Origin: Halovivax cerinus
Lineage (GTDB): Archaea; Halobacteriota; Halobacteria; Halobacteriales; Natrialbaceae
DNA: 64,000 bases
Direction: 5' to 3'
Assembly: GCF_024498195.1 (NCBI RefSeq)
Contig: NZ_CP101824.1
Location: 1,240,001 to 1,304,000 of the forward strand
The translations under genes and the position numbers were made by a program. This document shows positions 25,789 to 37,698 of this stretch, one piece after another. The notes below the pieces were generated by a model. The model saw nothing but the letters and a program-made list of their open reading frames with translations. It was not told where the DNA came from and did no database searches. Each line of letters opens with the position of its first letter. Within the stretch, counting starts at the first letter, position 1.

Positions 25789-25824
25789 TTAGCCTCGACA
25801 GTTCGGTGACGCTCGATCGGTCGG
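25789..25824 (+). other. 16S processing stem, 5' arm with bulge-helix-bulge
   Basis: TTAGCCTCGACAGTTC (25789-25804), GGTG (25805-25808), bulge ACG (25809-25811) and CTCGATCGG (25812-25820) pair with 27486-27517. The 4-bp GGTG/CACC helix between two opposed 3-nt bulges is the canonical archaeal splicing-endonuclease target. Pairing continues about 4 bp further inward. Confidence 0.88.
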
Positions 25825-25913
25825 TTCGATCGAATCGCCGAACGTGGACCACGCAATGTGTGAGTGTGCGATCAACATTCACCGCCAACCCCTGGTCTCG
25901 ACCAGGGAATAGC

Positions 25914-27386
<1,473 letters not shown>

Positions 27387-27485
27387 ACAGACCGGGACCG
27401 GGGCGATGCCCCGGCCCACTAGTCGCGGATCGCGCGTCACCGCTCGATCCGTATGCGGTCTCCGTTCGCGCGATCGCCGTTTCGG

Positions 27486-27517
27486 CCGATCGGGCACCTT
27501 TGAACTGTCGAGGCTAA
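27486..27517 (+). other. 16S processing stem, 3' arm with bulge-helix-bulge
   Basis: CCGATCGGG (27486-27494), CACC (27495-27498), bulge TTT (27499-27501) and GAACTGTCGAGGCTAA (27502-27517) are complementary to the 5' arm at 25789-25820, with one G-U pair. Cleavage in the two bulges would release pre-16S. Confidence 0.88.
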
Positions 27518-27541
27518 CGCTAAGCCCCTCATCCGAGGGGT

Positions 27542-27613
27542 GGGCCCATAGCTCAGTGGGAGAGTGCCTCCTTTGCAAGGAGGATGCCCTGGGTTCGAAT
27601 CCCAGTGGGTCCA
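27542..27613 (+). tRNA. tRNA-Ala (anticodon TGC)
   Basis: 72 nt without an encoded CCA. The acceptor GGGCCCA pairs with TGGGTCC (one G-U), the anticodon loop is CTTTGCAAG, the T-arm is CTGGG TTCGAAT CCCAG, and the discriminator is A. It sits in the 16S-23S spacer, as usual in haloarchaea. Confidence 0.97.
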
Positions 27614-27645
27614 TGAACTCGGGTGACGATCGCGAATCGCTCCCC

Positions 27646-27650
27646 TTAAG
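27646..27650 (+). promoter_or_regulatory. Possible internal spacer promoter
   Basis: CCCCTTAAGTGGGAGACG downstream of tRNA-Ala resembles the TTAAGT-type elements of the upstream rRNA promoters. Spacer promoters are known in some haloarchaea. No further evidence is visible. Confidence 0.3.
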
Positions 27651-27760
27651 TGGGAGACGACGCAACGATCTGATCCCGACAACAACCGATGCACCACTCC
27701 GCGCAAGCGTGGGTGGGAAGGGTTAATGCACGCCTGCAGTCACAGGCGTTGCAGATGAGA

Positions 27761-27808
27761 CCGTGTGTACGTGTAGTCCAGGCGTCCACTGGACCCGTTC
27801 TCCGGGTT
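27761..27808 (+). other. 23S processing stem, 5' arm with bulge-helix-bulge
   Basis: A 21-nt arm (27761-27781), GCGT (27782-27785), bulge CCA (27786-27788) and a second arm (27789-27808) pair with 30782-30830. The 4-bp helix with opposed 3-nt bulges is canonical. Confidence 0.88.
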
Positions 27809-27849
27809 ACTGATCGTTGTCTTCGGACAACGTGACCGATCCGACGAAC

Positions 27850-30765
<2,916 letters not shown>

Positions 30766-30781
30766 CATATTCGCATGGATC

Positions 30782-30830
30782 GGACCCGAAGAACGGGTCC
30801 AGGCGCAAACTGGACTACACGTATACACGG
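30782..30830 (+). other. 23S processing stem, 3' arm with bulge-helix-bulge
   Basis: An outer arm (30782-30802), GCGC (30803-30806), bulge AAA (30807-30809) and a 21-nt arm (30810-30830) are complementary to 27761-27808, with G-U pairs and one mismatch. Pre-23S is predicted to be excised by cuts in the bulges. Confidence 0.88.
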
Positions 30831-30879
30831 TACACCACCGATCTCGGAGCTCGTCGTGGTTCGATTCCACGAGTCGGCG

Positions 30880-31001
30880 TTAAGGCGGCCACAGCGGTGG
30901 GGCAACACCCGTACCCATTCCGAACACGGAAGTTAAGCCCACCTGCGTATCGGCCAGTACTGGAGTGGGAGACCCTCTGGGAAACCCGATTCGCCGCCTC
31001 C
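30880..31001 (+). rRNA. 5S ribosomal RNA
   Basis: 122 nt from TTAAGGCGGCC to CGCCGCCTCC. The terminal helix closes (GGCGGC with GCCGCC) and the conserved ACACCCGTACCCATTCCGAA and GAAGTTAAGCCC segments are present. It lies ~115 bp after 23S in the same operon. Confidence 0.97.
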
Positions 31002-31016
31002 ACTCATTGCGATTTA

Positions 31017-31046
31017 CCCCACACAGCACCTGCTGTGTGGGGTTTT
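31017..31046 (+). terminator. Hairpin-plus-T terminator after 5S rRNA
   Basis: CCCCACACAGCA (31017-31028) and TGCTGTGTGGGG (31031-31042) form a perfect 12-bp stem, followed directly by TTTT and then CGTATTT. It probably ends the rRNA transcript before tRNA-Cys. Confidence 0.75.
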
Positions 31047-31218
31047 CGTATTTATGGACCGCCAATCGGCGGTCACTATCGATCCGGGAGCGGCTGCGCC
31101 GGTTCGCGTCCCCGGGGACTCTGCGCGCTCGACGGATACGAGTCCGAGACGGGCTGGTACTGGCTGGTCCGGTGCGGATCAGAACCCATAAATCGATGCC
31201 CGACAGAGGTACTGACGC

Positions 31219-31295
31219 GCCAAGGTGGCAGAGTTCGGCCCAACGCATCCGCCTGCAGAGCGGAACCCCCGCCGGTTCAAATCCGGCCCTTGGCT
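31219..31295 (+). tRNA. tRNA-Cys (anticodon GCA)
   Basis: 77 nt. The acceptor GCCAAGG pairs with CCTTGGC with discriminator T (U73, typical of tRNA-Cys), the anticodon loop is CTGCAGA, and the T-arm is GCCGG TTCAAAT CCGGC. It follows the rRNA operon, a common haloarchaeal arrangement, and has a possible own promoter (CATAAATCG ~31187). Its 3' end is duplicated downstream. Confidence 0.95.
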
Positions 31296-31429
31296 TGTTG
31301 TCGCGAACAATTCGTGAGTGACGACAATCAAACAACGGATTTGAACCCTATCAGTCGCGCGCAGCGAAGCGAGCACGTCTGATTTCGGTTCAAATCCGGC
31401 CCTTGGCTTGTTGTCGCGAACAATCCGTG
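31273..31429. repeat. Duplicated tRNA-Cys 3' end (att-like direct repeat with inverted copy)
   Basis: A 39-bp exact repeat, starting CGGTTCAAATCCGGCCC and ending CGCGAACAAT, is found at 31273-31311 (overlapping the tRNA) and 31386-31424, 113 bp apart. Each copy continues with a further matching CGTG after one mismatch. Between them, CGGATTTGAACC (31336-31347) is the exact reverse complement of the T-loop part. A tRNA 3' end repeated downstream is what integration of a mobile element leaves; here only ~74 bp remain between the copies. Confidence 0.85.
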
Positions 31430-31487
31430 GGCGGCTGCGCCCTCCCGTCGGATTTCTGAGCGGTCGGACGCGCTGGCGGTATCCGGG

Positions 31488-32189
31488 TCAGTTGGGTTCG
31501 ACCTCGATGGTGGTTATCACGCCGAGCATCGCGGTCGAGACGTCGGTGACAGACAGTTCCGTCCGGGAGACCAGTGCCAGCGGGTCCTGGTTCCAGCGAC
31601 ACCGGTGTGTTTCGAAGTGGGCGTCCGCGCGCCAGTCTTGGAGTCGTCCGAGCACCTCGACGCTGCTGCGGCCGTGTTCGACGAGTAGAATCCGCCCGTC
31701 GGGGGCACAGACGCGGTTCATTTCACGGAGCGCGGCGATCGGGTCGGGGAACGTACACGTCGAGAGCGAGGAGATGACGGTGTCGAAGCTGTCGTCGGGA
31801 AACCCGAGCGTCTGGGCATCCATCTCTACCACCTCGTGGGCGGCACCGAATGTGGTCACGCGCTCGCGAGCGCGCCGGATCATCGCGGGGCTGACGTCGA
31901 TCCCGACGTACTCGACTGTCTCCGGGAGGTACCGGACGTTCGTCCCGGTTCCGCAGGCGACGTCCAGCACGCGTCCGCGGGCCGTCTCGAAGTGGCGGCG
32001 GTATCGGCCCATCAGGAGTCGGTCCGCCCACTCCATCCGATCGAGCGTGGCGGCCTGCTCGGCGTAGGTCTCCTGGATCGCGGCGAGTGAACCAGTGCGA
32101 TCCTGCCGGGCGTCAGTTGCGTCTTCGTGGTCGGTCGCCTCAGTCCTAGCACTGGACGTGGACTCGGAGCCGGCTTCCGTTCCGTTCAT
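31488..32189 (-). CDS. Class I SAM-dependent methyltransferase
   Basis: 233 residues. Motif I VLDVACGTGTNVRYL, motif II VGIDVSPAMIRRARE, EMDAQTLGFPDDSFDTVISS (motif IV region) and RVCAPDGRILLVEHG (post-motif) place it with UbiE- and phospholipid N-methyltransferase-like enzymes of the Methyltransf_11 type. The N-terminal ~35 residues are acidic and disordered-looking. Substrate unknown. The ATG at 32189 is ~26 nt from a weak AACTTAG element. It lies in the segment bounded by tRNA-Cys and tRNA-Lys repeats, so it may have arrived with an integrated element; codon use does not obviously differ. Confidence 0.85.
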   Translation of the reverse strand: MNGTEAGSESTSSARTEATDHEDATDARQDRTGSLAAIQETYAEQAATLDRMEWADRLLMGRYRRHFETARGRVLDVACGTGTNVRYLPETVEYVGIDVSPAMIRRARERVTTFGAAHEVVEMDAQTLGFPDDSFDTVISSLSTCTFPDPIAALREMNRVCAPDGRILLVEHGRSSVEVLGRLQDWRADAHFETHRCRWNQDPLALVSRTELSVTDVSTAMLGVITTIEVEPN

Positions 32190-32320
32190 ACGCGGCGGTA
32201 CGCGCCGTCCCTCCTAAGTTCCAGTGCCGGCCTCGCTGAGATGCTCGGCGTATGGGCGACGCCTCTGCCGGTCGCCAGGTCGCCTGCCGGGCGGTCGAAC
32301 CAGTAGCGTCGAACCGCCGT

Positions 32321-32887
32321 TCAATCGGCCGAGTCACGTTCTAACTCGGGACCCCGCGCGCCCACTCGTGTTCGGATCGCGTCGACCCCGGGACGGCCGT
32401 GTCGATGCCAGACGACGAGTGCGACCGCCGCGAGGACGAACTCCAGGAGGAAGTACGGGTCGCTGGTCGAACCGGCGAGCAGTTCCGCGATCGTGGGCGG
32501 CCCCTCCTCGTATGGGTAGACCGGTGTGATCGGCCACAGGAGCATGCCAGCCGACGACTCCCGCCAGAGCCCCGGGATCACGTCGACGATCGGGTGTGCG
32601 AACGCTCCGATGGCGAACGCGAACCCGGCCTCACGTCGGCCGTATCGCCGAGCGAGCAGCCAGACCCCGATGGCGAGTGGGGCCAGAAACAGGAACGAGT
32701 GACCGAGCGATCGCCCCGTCGGCAGCATCAGCAGGTACCACGACAGCGGCTTGTCGATCAGGTCCGGCACCTGACTCCCGACGAGTACGGCCACCACCGG
32801 GAGCGCGGCCGGTGAGTCGATCGACCGCGTCCGAATCGAGAGAGCGTAGCAGAGGTAGGCGACGGCAGCGTGTCCGAGTGGCCACAT
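32321..32887 (-). CDS. YdjM/DUF457-like membrane-bound metal-dependent hydrolase
   Basis: 188 residues. MWPLGHAAVAYLCYAL at the start, GSQVPDLIDKPL, GRSLGHSFLFLAPL and GAFAHPIVDVIPG give the spaced His/Asp set (GH, PDLID, GHS, HPxxD) of the YdjM (DUF457) family of membrane-bound metal-dependent hydrolases. About four transmembrane helices are present. The substrate is unknown in the family, with phospholipid or undecaprenyl-type substrates speculated. The start at 32887 fits GTTAAGTAC ~27 nt upstream and brings the first conserved His to residue 6. Confidence 0.83.
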   Translation of the reverse strand: MWPLGHAAVAYLCYALSIRTRSIDSPAALPVVAVLVGSQVPDLIDKPLSWYLLMLPTGRSLGHSFLFLAPLAIGVWLLARRYGRREAGFAFAIGAFAHPIVDVIPGLWRESSAGMLLWPITPVYPYEEGPPTIAELLAGSTSDPYFLLEFVLAAVALVVWHRHGRPGVDAIRTRVGARGPELERDSAD

Positions 32888-32968
32888 CCTGTCCGAACCG
32901 TCGCCGGGGCCGTACTTAACGGCCGCGCCTCGACGCACTCGCCGTCGACCGACGGACGCCTCGATACG

Positions 32969-33255
32969 CGCGCCGCTCGCGTGATTGCTCGCGACGCGAA
33001 GACGGGCCGGGCGCGATTTGAACCGAACCCAGACGGTCCTGCTCGCCTCACTTCGTTCGGCTGTGCGGGCTGCGACTGGTAGGGCTCAAATCGCTTGTGG
33101 CGTTTTCACTGCTCACGTCGTTCGCAGGAAAACGGGCCGGGCGCGATTTGAACACACGGTCGGACGTGCTCACTCCGTTGAGCGCGCCCTCCCTGCGATT
33201 CAAATCCCGCCGGATCCGATTCGCGCCGCTCGCGTGGTGGCTCGCGACGCGAAGA

Positions 33256-33278
<23 letters not shown>
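32969..33278. repeat. Tandem copies of the tRNA-Lys 3' end (att-like)
   Basis: A 55-bp block at 33222-33276, whose right part is the 3' end of tRNA-Lys, recurs at 32969-33023 with two mismatches (offset 253 bp). A third, shorter exact copy of the tRNA portion (ACGGGCCGGGCGCGATTTGA plus four bases) lies at 33132-33155. Between the copies are inverted T-arm fragments (CTCAAATCGC 33085-33094; ATTCAAATCCC near 33198). The pattern suggests repeated integration or duplication events at the tRNA-Lys gene. Confidence 0.85.
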
Positions 33279-33329
<51 letters not shown>

Positions 33330-33565
33330 TCGAATTGGTATTCCGGCGAGTCGGGGTTAAACGTTTCTGTCTGATGGGCGGGTGCCGGGCTACGTTCCCG
33401 TTCATAGTGGTTCCATACGCTGGTCCGTTGCGATCCGAATTCCGGTCACACCAGGGATTGCTTTCGACAATCGTACCGCCTCATTAGCAAATACGATAGT
33501 TATATGATCAGTATTCCAATCCGATATGATTTTATATATCCGTTCGATAAACGGATTTGGATGCA

Positions 33566-34162
33566 ATGACTCAATCTACCGACGGTGTGCAGAAATGGAT
33601 GAAGATCGCTGCGATCGTTGCAGCGTTTTTCATCGTTCTCTGGATTATCTCGTATCTCTGGTTCCCGTTCCTCCCGTGGATGGAAGAACGTGACGCCGGC
33701 GAGCAGGTCATTCAGGACACGTACAATGCCGATTCTGCCGTTCAAGAGTACGAATGGTTTCGAACCCAGTACGAAGAAATAGACGCACAACGAGCGCAGG
33801 TCGAGAATACCTACGACGAGCTCGAGCGCTTCTACGACATCCACGGAGAAGATCCGGACGAGTGGAGCCGAACGGCTGCGGAAGATCACAGTCGAATCCA
33901 ACAGCGGATCACGGGGAACCAGAACCAGCTCGAGACCCTGGTTGCCGACTACAATGCCCGCTCGAATATGGACAACAGGGAGTTGTTCAAGTGTCATCTC
34001 CCGATGCAAGTCGACGAGCGGTTCGCTATCAACGGCCCACCGGGGAGTGGCGAGGCCGAAGAGCCGGTCGATACCGGGCCGGATGGCACGGCAATCGACG
34101 GCAGCCCTCCCCCCGCAGAACAGTGTGACGGACTACCTGACACGATCGATTCAAACCAATGA
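33566..34162 (+). CDS. Membrane-anchored coiled-coil protein, accessory
   Basis: 198 residues: one N-terminal transmembrane helix (MKIAAIVAAFFIVLWIISYLWF, ~14-35), then a long charged helical region (QEYEWFRTQYEEIDAQRAQVENTYDELERFY; RIQQRITGNQNQLETLVADYNARSNMDNRELF) likely to form a coiled coil, and a Pro/Gly/Asp tail. The ATG at 33566 is ~28 nt from TTTATATATCC. Its stop overlaps the start of the lipoprotein gene by 4 nt. I recall similar two-gene membrane and lipoprotein pairs in phage and provirus genomes but cannot verify this. Its position beside the tRNA-Lys gene fits an accessory origin. Confidence 0.65.
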   Translation: MTQSTDGVQKWMKIAAIVAAFFIVLWIISYLWFPFLPWMEERDAGEQVIQDTYNADSAVQEYEWFRTQYEEIDAQRAQVENTYDELERFYDIHGEDPDEWSRTAAEDHSRIQQRITGNQNQLETLVADYNARSNMDNRELFKCHLPMQVDERFAINGPPGSGEAEEPVDTGPDGTAIDGSPPPAEQCDGLPDTIDSNQ

Positions 34163-34797
34163 ACAAACGCAAGCTACTCGCAGTCACAGCGATCGCAGTC
34201 GTGCTACTGACCGCAGGTTGCTCGGCATGGGGAAATAACACGAGCGGTCCCTCCGGTGACAAACTCGCCGAGGGTGCTGGCACCGACCTGGACGGCGTCG
34301 CGCTGGGCGAGTCGTACATGTACGAAGTGAAGATCACAGAGAAGAATCAGGCGCACCTCGTCCAAGAGCGCCCGCCGTTCGAAATGAGTGACTCACTCGA
34401 ACGCCAGAACCTGATTAAACGGTACGAGTACCTCAACGACCGAAGCAATGTCCACCACGTCTACATGCTCAGCCACGATGGCAAAGTCATCAACTACGAA
34501 GTGGCTCAGGGGAAGGTGAGTTCGGTCAACTCGAAGCTCACCAACGACAAGCAACTCGTCAAGGTCCCCGACGCCAAGTTCGACGGGGGCAACGGTGCTG
34601 CTGGCGCTAACGGTGCTAACTACAAGGTCGTCGAAAGCCCGCAGATGGACGGCTCCTACGGCACGAACGGGGACGCCATCTTCTTCTTCACCACCGACGG
34701 GCACTACATGGAATGGAACGGCCTCTACGTCGTGAGTGAAGAACCCAAGGAGATCACCACCGAGATCACACTCGTCGACGAGGTAGAGGGCAACTAA
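34159..34797 (+). CDS. Lipoprotein paired with the coiled-coil membrane protein
   Basis: 212 residues with a Sec-type signal and lipobox: MNKRKLLAVTAIAVVLLTAGCSAW, with Cys21 as the lipid-anchoring residue. There is no twin-arginine motif, which is less common for haloarchaeal lipoproteins. The mature part is a soluble domain rich in Asn/Gly/Tyr with an aromatic C-terminal motif (DGSYGTNGDAIFFFTTDGHYMEWNGLYVVSE). It starts within the stop codon of the preceding gene (ATGA), so the two products probably act together at the outer face of the membrane. Function unknown. Confidence 0.68.
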   Translation: MNKRKLLAVTAIAVVLLTAGCSAWGNNTSGPSGDKLAEGAGTDLDGVALGESYMYEVKITEKNQAHLVQERPPFEMSDSLERQNLIKRYEYLNDRSNVHHVYMLSHDGKVINYEVAQGKVSSVNSKLTNDKQLVKVPDAKFDGGNGAAGANGANYKVVESPQMDGSYGTNGDAIFFFTTDGHYMEWNGLYVVSEEPKEITTEITLVDEVEGN

Positions 34798-34817
34798 CCT
34801 CTCACGATCCTGTATTT

Positions 34818-35318
34818 ATGAACCGTCGCACACTATTCTCGACGATTGGCGCCGTTTGTCTCGCCGGGTGTACGGGAGCGGGACTGTTGGAGGACGACGA
34901 ACCTACTGATACGCTGGGTACGTCCACCAGCGATGGATCGACCCAGGGCCCAGTCGAAGGCGTTCCGAATTCCGTTGTGGCTGCCCGGCCGCTCGCGGCG
35001 GACTACTACAGGGCTGTCACCAACCACTCCGACGACGCCCGAGTGTTCGTCACGCGGGACGGAGAGATCGTGATGGAATATTCGACGCACAGCGAAACCG
35101 CTGACGAACTCGAGACCGAACTCCACCTGTTCGCCGACCTGTTCGTCGACGTCGTGGCCGAGGGTGAGTACGATCCGGTCACGATCTCGATCATCACGGG
35201 GACCGTCGAGGCGATCGCGACGGAGCCGGCGATCGAGGCCTACGTCAGCGGCGATCTCGAGAAAGCCGCGTTCTTCGAAACCGTCGAAATCCTGGGGGTC
35301 GAGCGCAGTAATGAGTAA
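34818..35318 (+). CDS. Tat-type lipoprotein, unknown function
   Basis: 166 residues. The signal MNRRTLFSTIGAVCLAGCTG has a twin-arginine start and lipobox LAGC (Cys18), as in most haloarchaeal lipoproteins. An acidic Ser/Thr linker follows, then a domain of ~110 residues (ARVFVTRDGEIVMEYSTHSETADELETELHLFADLFVDVV...) with alternating strands and helices. 20 bp after the previous gene, so it may be the third member of the same operon. Its stop overlaps the next start by 8 nt. Confidence 0.68.
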   Translation: MNRRTLFSTIGAVCLAGCTGAGLLEDDEPTDTLGTSTSDGSTQGPVEGVPNSVVAARPLAADYYRAVTNHSDDARVFVTRDGEIVMEYSTHSETADELETELHLFADLFVDVVAEGEYDPVTISIITGTVEAIATEPAIEAYVSGDLEKAAFFETVEILGVERSNE

Positions 35319-35586
35319 CACCATGACGACCCAGGAGCAGAAACTTGCCGAGGAGTGCGACCGTCGACACTGCACCCGCGAGTCGATGATTCGTGTTCCG
35401 ATACACGTCGCAGATACCTCTCAGACGTGGTGTCCGGATTGCGTTCGCGAAGAGTTCGACGTCGACTACTCCGAACACCGACGGCGCCAGCGATCGCTCC
35501 TGCGCTACGTCACGCCAGCGACGGTGACTGCGTTCCTGTTGGGCGTGACGACCATGCTGCTCGTCGCGAGCGTCATGGTCGTATAG
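35311..35586 (+). CDS. Small zinc-ribbon protein with C-terminal membrane helix
   Basis: 91 residues from the ATG at 35311, overlapping the lipoprotein gene by 8 nt. ECDRRHC (~15-21) and CPDC (~41-44) can bind one zinc. A basic patch (EHRRRQRSLLR) leads into one transmembrane helix (TAFLLGVTTMLLVASVMVV) at the extreme C-terminus, so the finger is probably cytoplasmic. Last gene of the four-gene accessory cluster. No family recognised. Confidence 0.6.
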   Translation: MSNTMTTQEQKLAEECDRRHCTRESMIRVPIHVADTSQTWCPDCVREEFDVDYSEHRRRQRSLLRYVTPATVTAFLLGVTTMLLVASVMVV

Positions 35587-36152
35587 CCCTCGTCGCCCTG
35601 TCGGGCGTAGTACGAAACGGTCGAACCGAAATCCTCGTTCCGTCGGCGGCTGGCAAGACGCAGTGCGTCTCACTCCAACTACGTACATGACGCGCTTTCG
35701 AGGACGTTTCGAGTGGGATGTCCACGTGTGGTCGGTGAAACCTCCCTCACGAACGTCCTAACGAAGTGTGCACGAGCCTGCAAGCTGCCTCCGTTGGTCG
35801 GTAGCTGAACCCCCAACGGAGGGATCGTCGCGCGTTAGCGCGGGGAGGATATCTACGCTCGAGATGGAGTGCCGGACGTAACTCGCACGCTAGTGATCTC
35901 CCCAACCGACAGTTTCGTTCGAGCCGGTGTGGCAGGAGCGATTTCTCGAGGCCCAGTCACCGGTCCGGATCACGGGGGCCTCGTTAGTTGGGATCTGGCA
36001 ATTCGATGCGGCGAGCGCGTCGACGATCACCCAGCTCGTCGAACGAGATGTTTCGAACGACTCGGAATTGATCAAGAGACCTAGTGGCGAGCGTCACCGG
36101 CAGGACGAACACGAGTGTGGTTCCCTTCGATACCCCTCCAAACAGCCGCCAA
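35587..36152. other. Non-coding stretch containing a mobile-element scar
   Basis: A 566-bp stretch without a supported gene. Its middle part (35788-35853) holds two consecutive hairpins described separately; I see no TnpA or TnpB coding remnant on either side. Confidence 0.55.
35788..35853 (+). mobile_element. Orphan IS200/IS605-like right end (omegaRNA-like hairpins), no TnpB
   Basis: Hairpin 1: CCTCCGTTGG (35788-35797) pairs perfectly with CCAACGGAGG (35813-35822) across a 15-nt loop. Hairpin 2: GTCGCGC (35827-35833), loop GTTA, GCGCGGG (35838-35844), leading into GGAGGATATC. The order of a GGAAT/GGATC-type lead, a CGCGC-TTA-GCGCGGGG hairpin and a GGAGGAT-TC end is what I know from right ends of haloarchaeal IS200/IS605 (IS1341) elements, where it forms the 3' part of the TnpB guide RNA. 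No tnpA or tnpB is present, so this would be a remnant or an orphan RNA. Confidence 0.5.
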
Positions 36153-36905
36153 TCACTCTATTTCTCTGACGTTTGGTCGACGATCCACCGAGGAGTCCGC
36201 CTGGAGGGCGTCGGCGACGACGTCGGCCGGTTCGACGCCGTCGAGTGCGGCCCGACGGCGCAACTCGCGATAGACACTGGGTGGGAGGTCGAGTTCGATC
36301 CGTCCCGTGGCGACGTCGTGGGCTTCGAGTGCGGATTCGACGGCGGTACCGTCGACCACCTCGCTCGCGATCCGTCGAACGTCGCGGACGGACAGGTCGG
36401 CATCGATGGTAGCCCAGGCCAGGAGGAAGCGGTCCTCGCCTCGGACGCGGGCGATGTGTTTGGCCGCGGAGGGGGCGATCTCACCGCGGGCCACCTGGGT
36501 GCGGACCGCCCGGGGCAGGTCGTGGACGCGTGCCCACTTGCGGACGAACGAGACCGTCACGTCACCACTGGCGCGCTCGGCGGCCTCGGTGTAGGAACCG
36601 ACACCGCGGACCAGCGCCGCGCAGGCGGCCGCGCCGCGGAGCATCCAGAGGTGATCGCCGTCGTCGGTCGCGGCGAACGCCCGGACGGTCTCTGCAGCCT
36701 CGTCGACGCTCGCCGGGTCGTCGGGATCGAACTGGACGGCCTCCCGGGCGTGCTGGCCCGTGACCGCCTCGTCACCGCGGATGACTGGGGCACCGACGGG
36801 CGACTCCCGATCCGTCGGCACCGGGGATCCGGTCCCCGGCGGTCCCTCGACGGACCGATCATCCGGGTCGTCGGTACCTCGCTCGCCGGGACCACGATCG
36901 TCCAT
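36153..36905 (-). CDS. DUF7119 family protein (HTH-containing)
   Basis: 250 residues. The conserved core starts SPVGAPVIRGDEAVTGQHAREAVQFDPDDPASVDEAAETVRAF and continues with MLRGAAACAALVRGVGSYTEAAERASGDVTVSFVRKWARVHDLPRAVR, which looks like a helix-turn-helix, and EIAPSAAKHIARVRGEDRFLLAWATI. The last part (IELDLPPSVYRELRRRAALDGVEPADVVADAL) resembles a ribbon-helix-helix-like segment. I recall this as haloarchaeal DUF7119. DNA binding is an inference. Start set at MDDRGPGERG, ~27 nt from ACTTTTG. Confidence 0.75.
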   Translation of the reverse strand: MDDRGPGERGTDDPDDRSVEGPPGTGSPVPTDRESPVGAPVIRGDEAVTGQHAREAVQFDPDDPASVDEAAETVRAFAATDDGDHLWMLRGAAACAALVRGVGSYTEAAERASGDVTVSFVRKWARVHDLPRAVRTQVARGEIAPSAAKHIARVRGEDRFLLAWATIDADLSVRDVRRIASEVVDGTAVESALEAHDVATGRIELDLPPSVYRELRRRAALDGVEPADVVADALQADSSVDRRPNVREIE

Positions 36906-37027
36906 ACGCTCAGTCACGGGGACGGTCGTCAAAAGTCCACGCACGGTGGCAGGGCCTACCCGAATCGAGGACGCACGGGTCGATCACGAATCCAAACCCG
37001 TTTGGGTGGCCGGTCACAATCCGCCGT

Positions 37028-37477
37028 ATGGACGATACACTCTCCCGTCGCCGACTCGTCCAGGTCGGCGCCTCGGGAACCGCCCTGACGCTCGCCGGCT
37101 GCCAGTTTCAGGGAGCCGACGACTCGGTGACCGCCGACGGCGAGACGACCGTCGCCGTCTCCCCACCGATCGACCAGCAGGAACTACTGGCCGCACGCCA
37201 ACAGGCCCAACAGACCGTCCAGCCCGAGGTCGAATCGGGGAACATGACCGAAGAAGAGGCACAGAACGCGGTGGTGGCCGCCCAGGAGGAGGTCGTAACC
37301 GGCTATCTCGACGACCTCCAGACGAGTCTCGAAGCCGAGACCGACCTCTCGGTCACCGACACCTCGACGCAGACGGGACTCGCCCTCGTAGACGGCGACG
37401 CCGCCTCGCTCATCGGCGCGCTCGACCTCGAGACCGTCGCAGCCATCCTTCCCGAATCGAGCTTCTCGTCCGCATAG
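37028..37477 (+). CDS. Tat lipoprotein, unknown function
   Basis: 149 residues. The signal LSRRRLVQVGASGTALTLAGCQF has a twin-arginine motif and a lipobox (LAGC). The mature protein is Gln/Ala/Glu-rich with a helical segment (QELLAARQQAQQTVQPEVESGNMTEEEAQNAVVAAQEEVV), followed by a small alpha/beta domain ending in LDLETVAAILPESSFSSA. The ATG at 37028 gives a normal signal length. No family recognised. Confidence 0.7.
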   Translation: MDDTLSRRRLVQVGASGTALTLAGCQFQGADDSVTADGETTVAVSPPIDQQELLAARQQAQQTVQPEVESGNMTEEEAQNAVVAAQEEVVTGYLDDLQTSLEAETDLSVTDTSTQTGLALVDGDAASLIGALDLETVAAILPESSFSSA

Positions 37478-37698
37478 CCCGTTCCCTGTGTGACCGTCGA
37501 CGCTGCACTCGCGAGTCGACGATCCGACGAGCGCCGACGGCTCCGGACTCGGCCTCGGCAGCGTTCGTCAGATCGCGGGTGCACACGGGGCCGTTCGCGT
37601 CACCGACGGTACCGACCGCGGTGCACGGTTCGAGATAACAGGCGTCGAGGAGGCCGACGGAACAGACGAGTGAGAGTCCGTTCGCCGGTGCGTTCGAG

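Noticed and set aside
31017-31046. Strong hairpin considered as a small RNA
   Set aside because: Perfect stem followed at once by TTTT right after 5S is better explained as a terminator.
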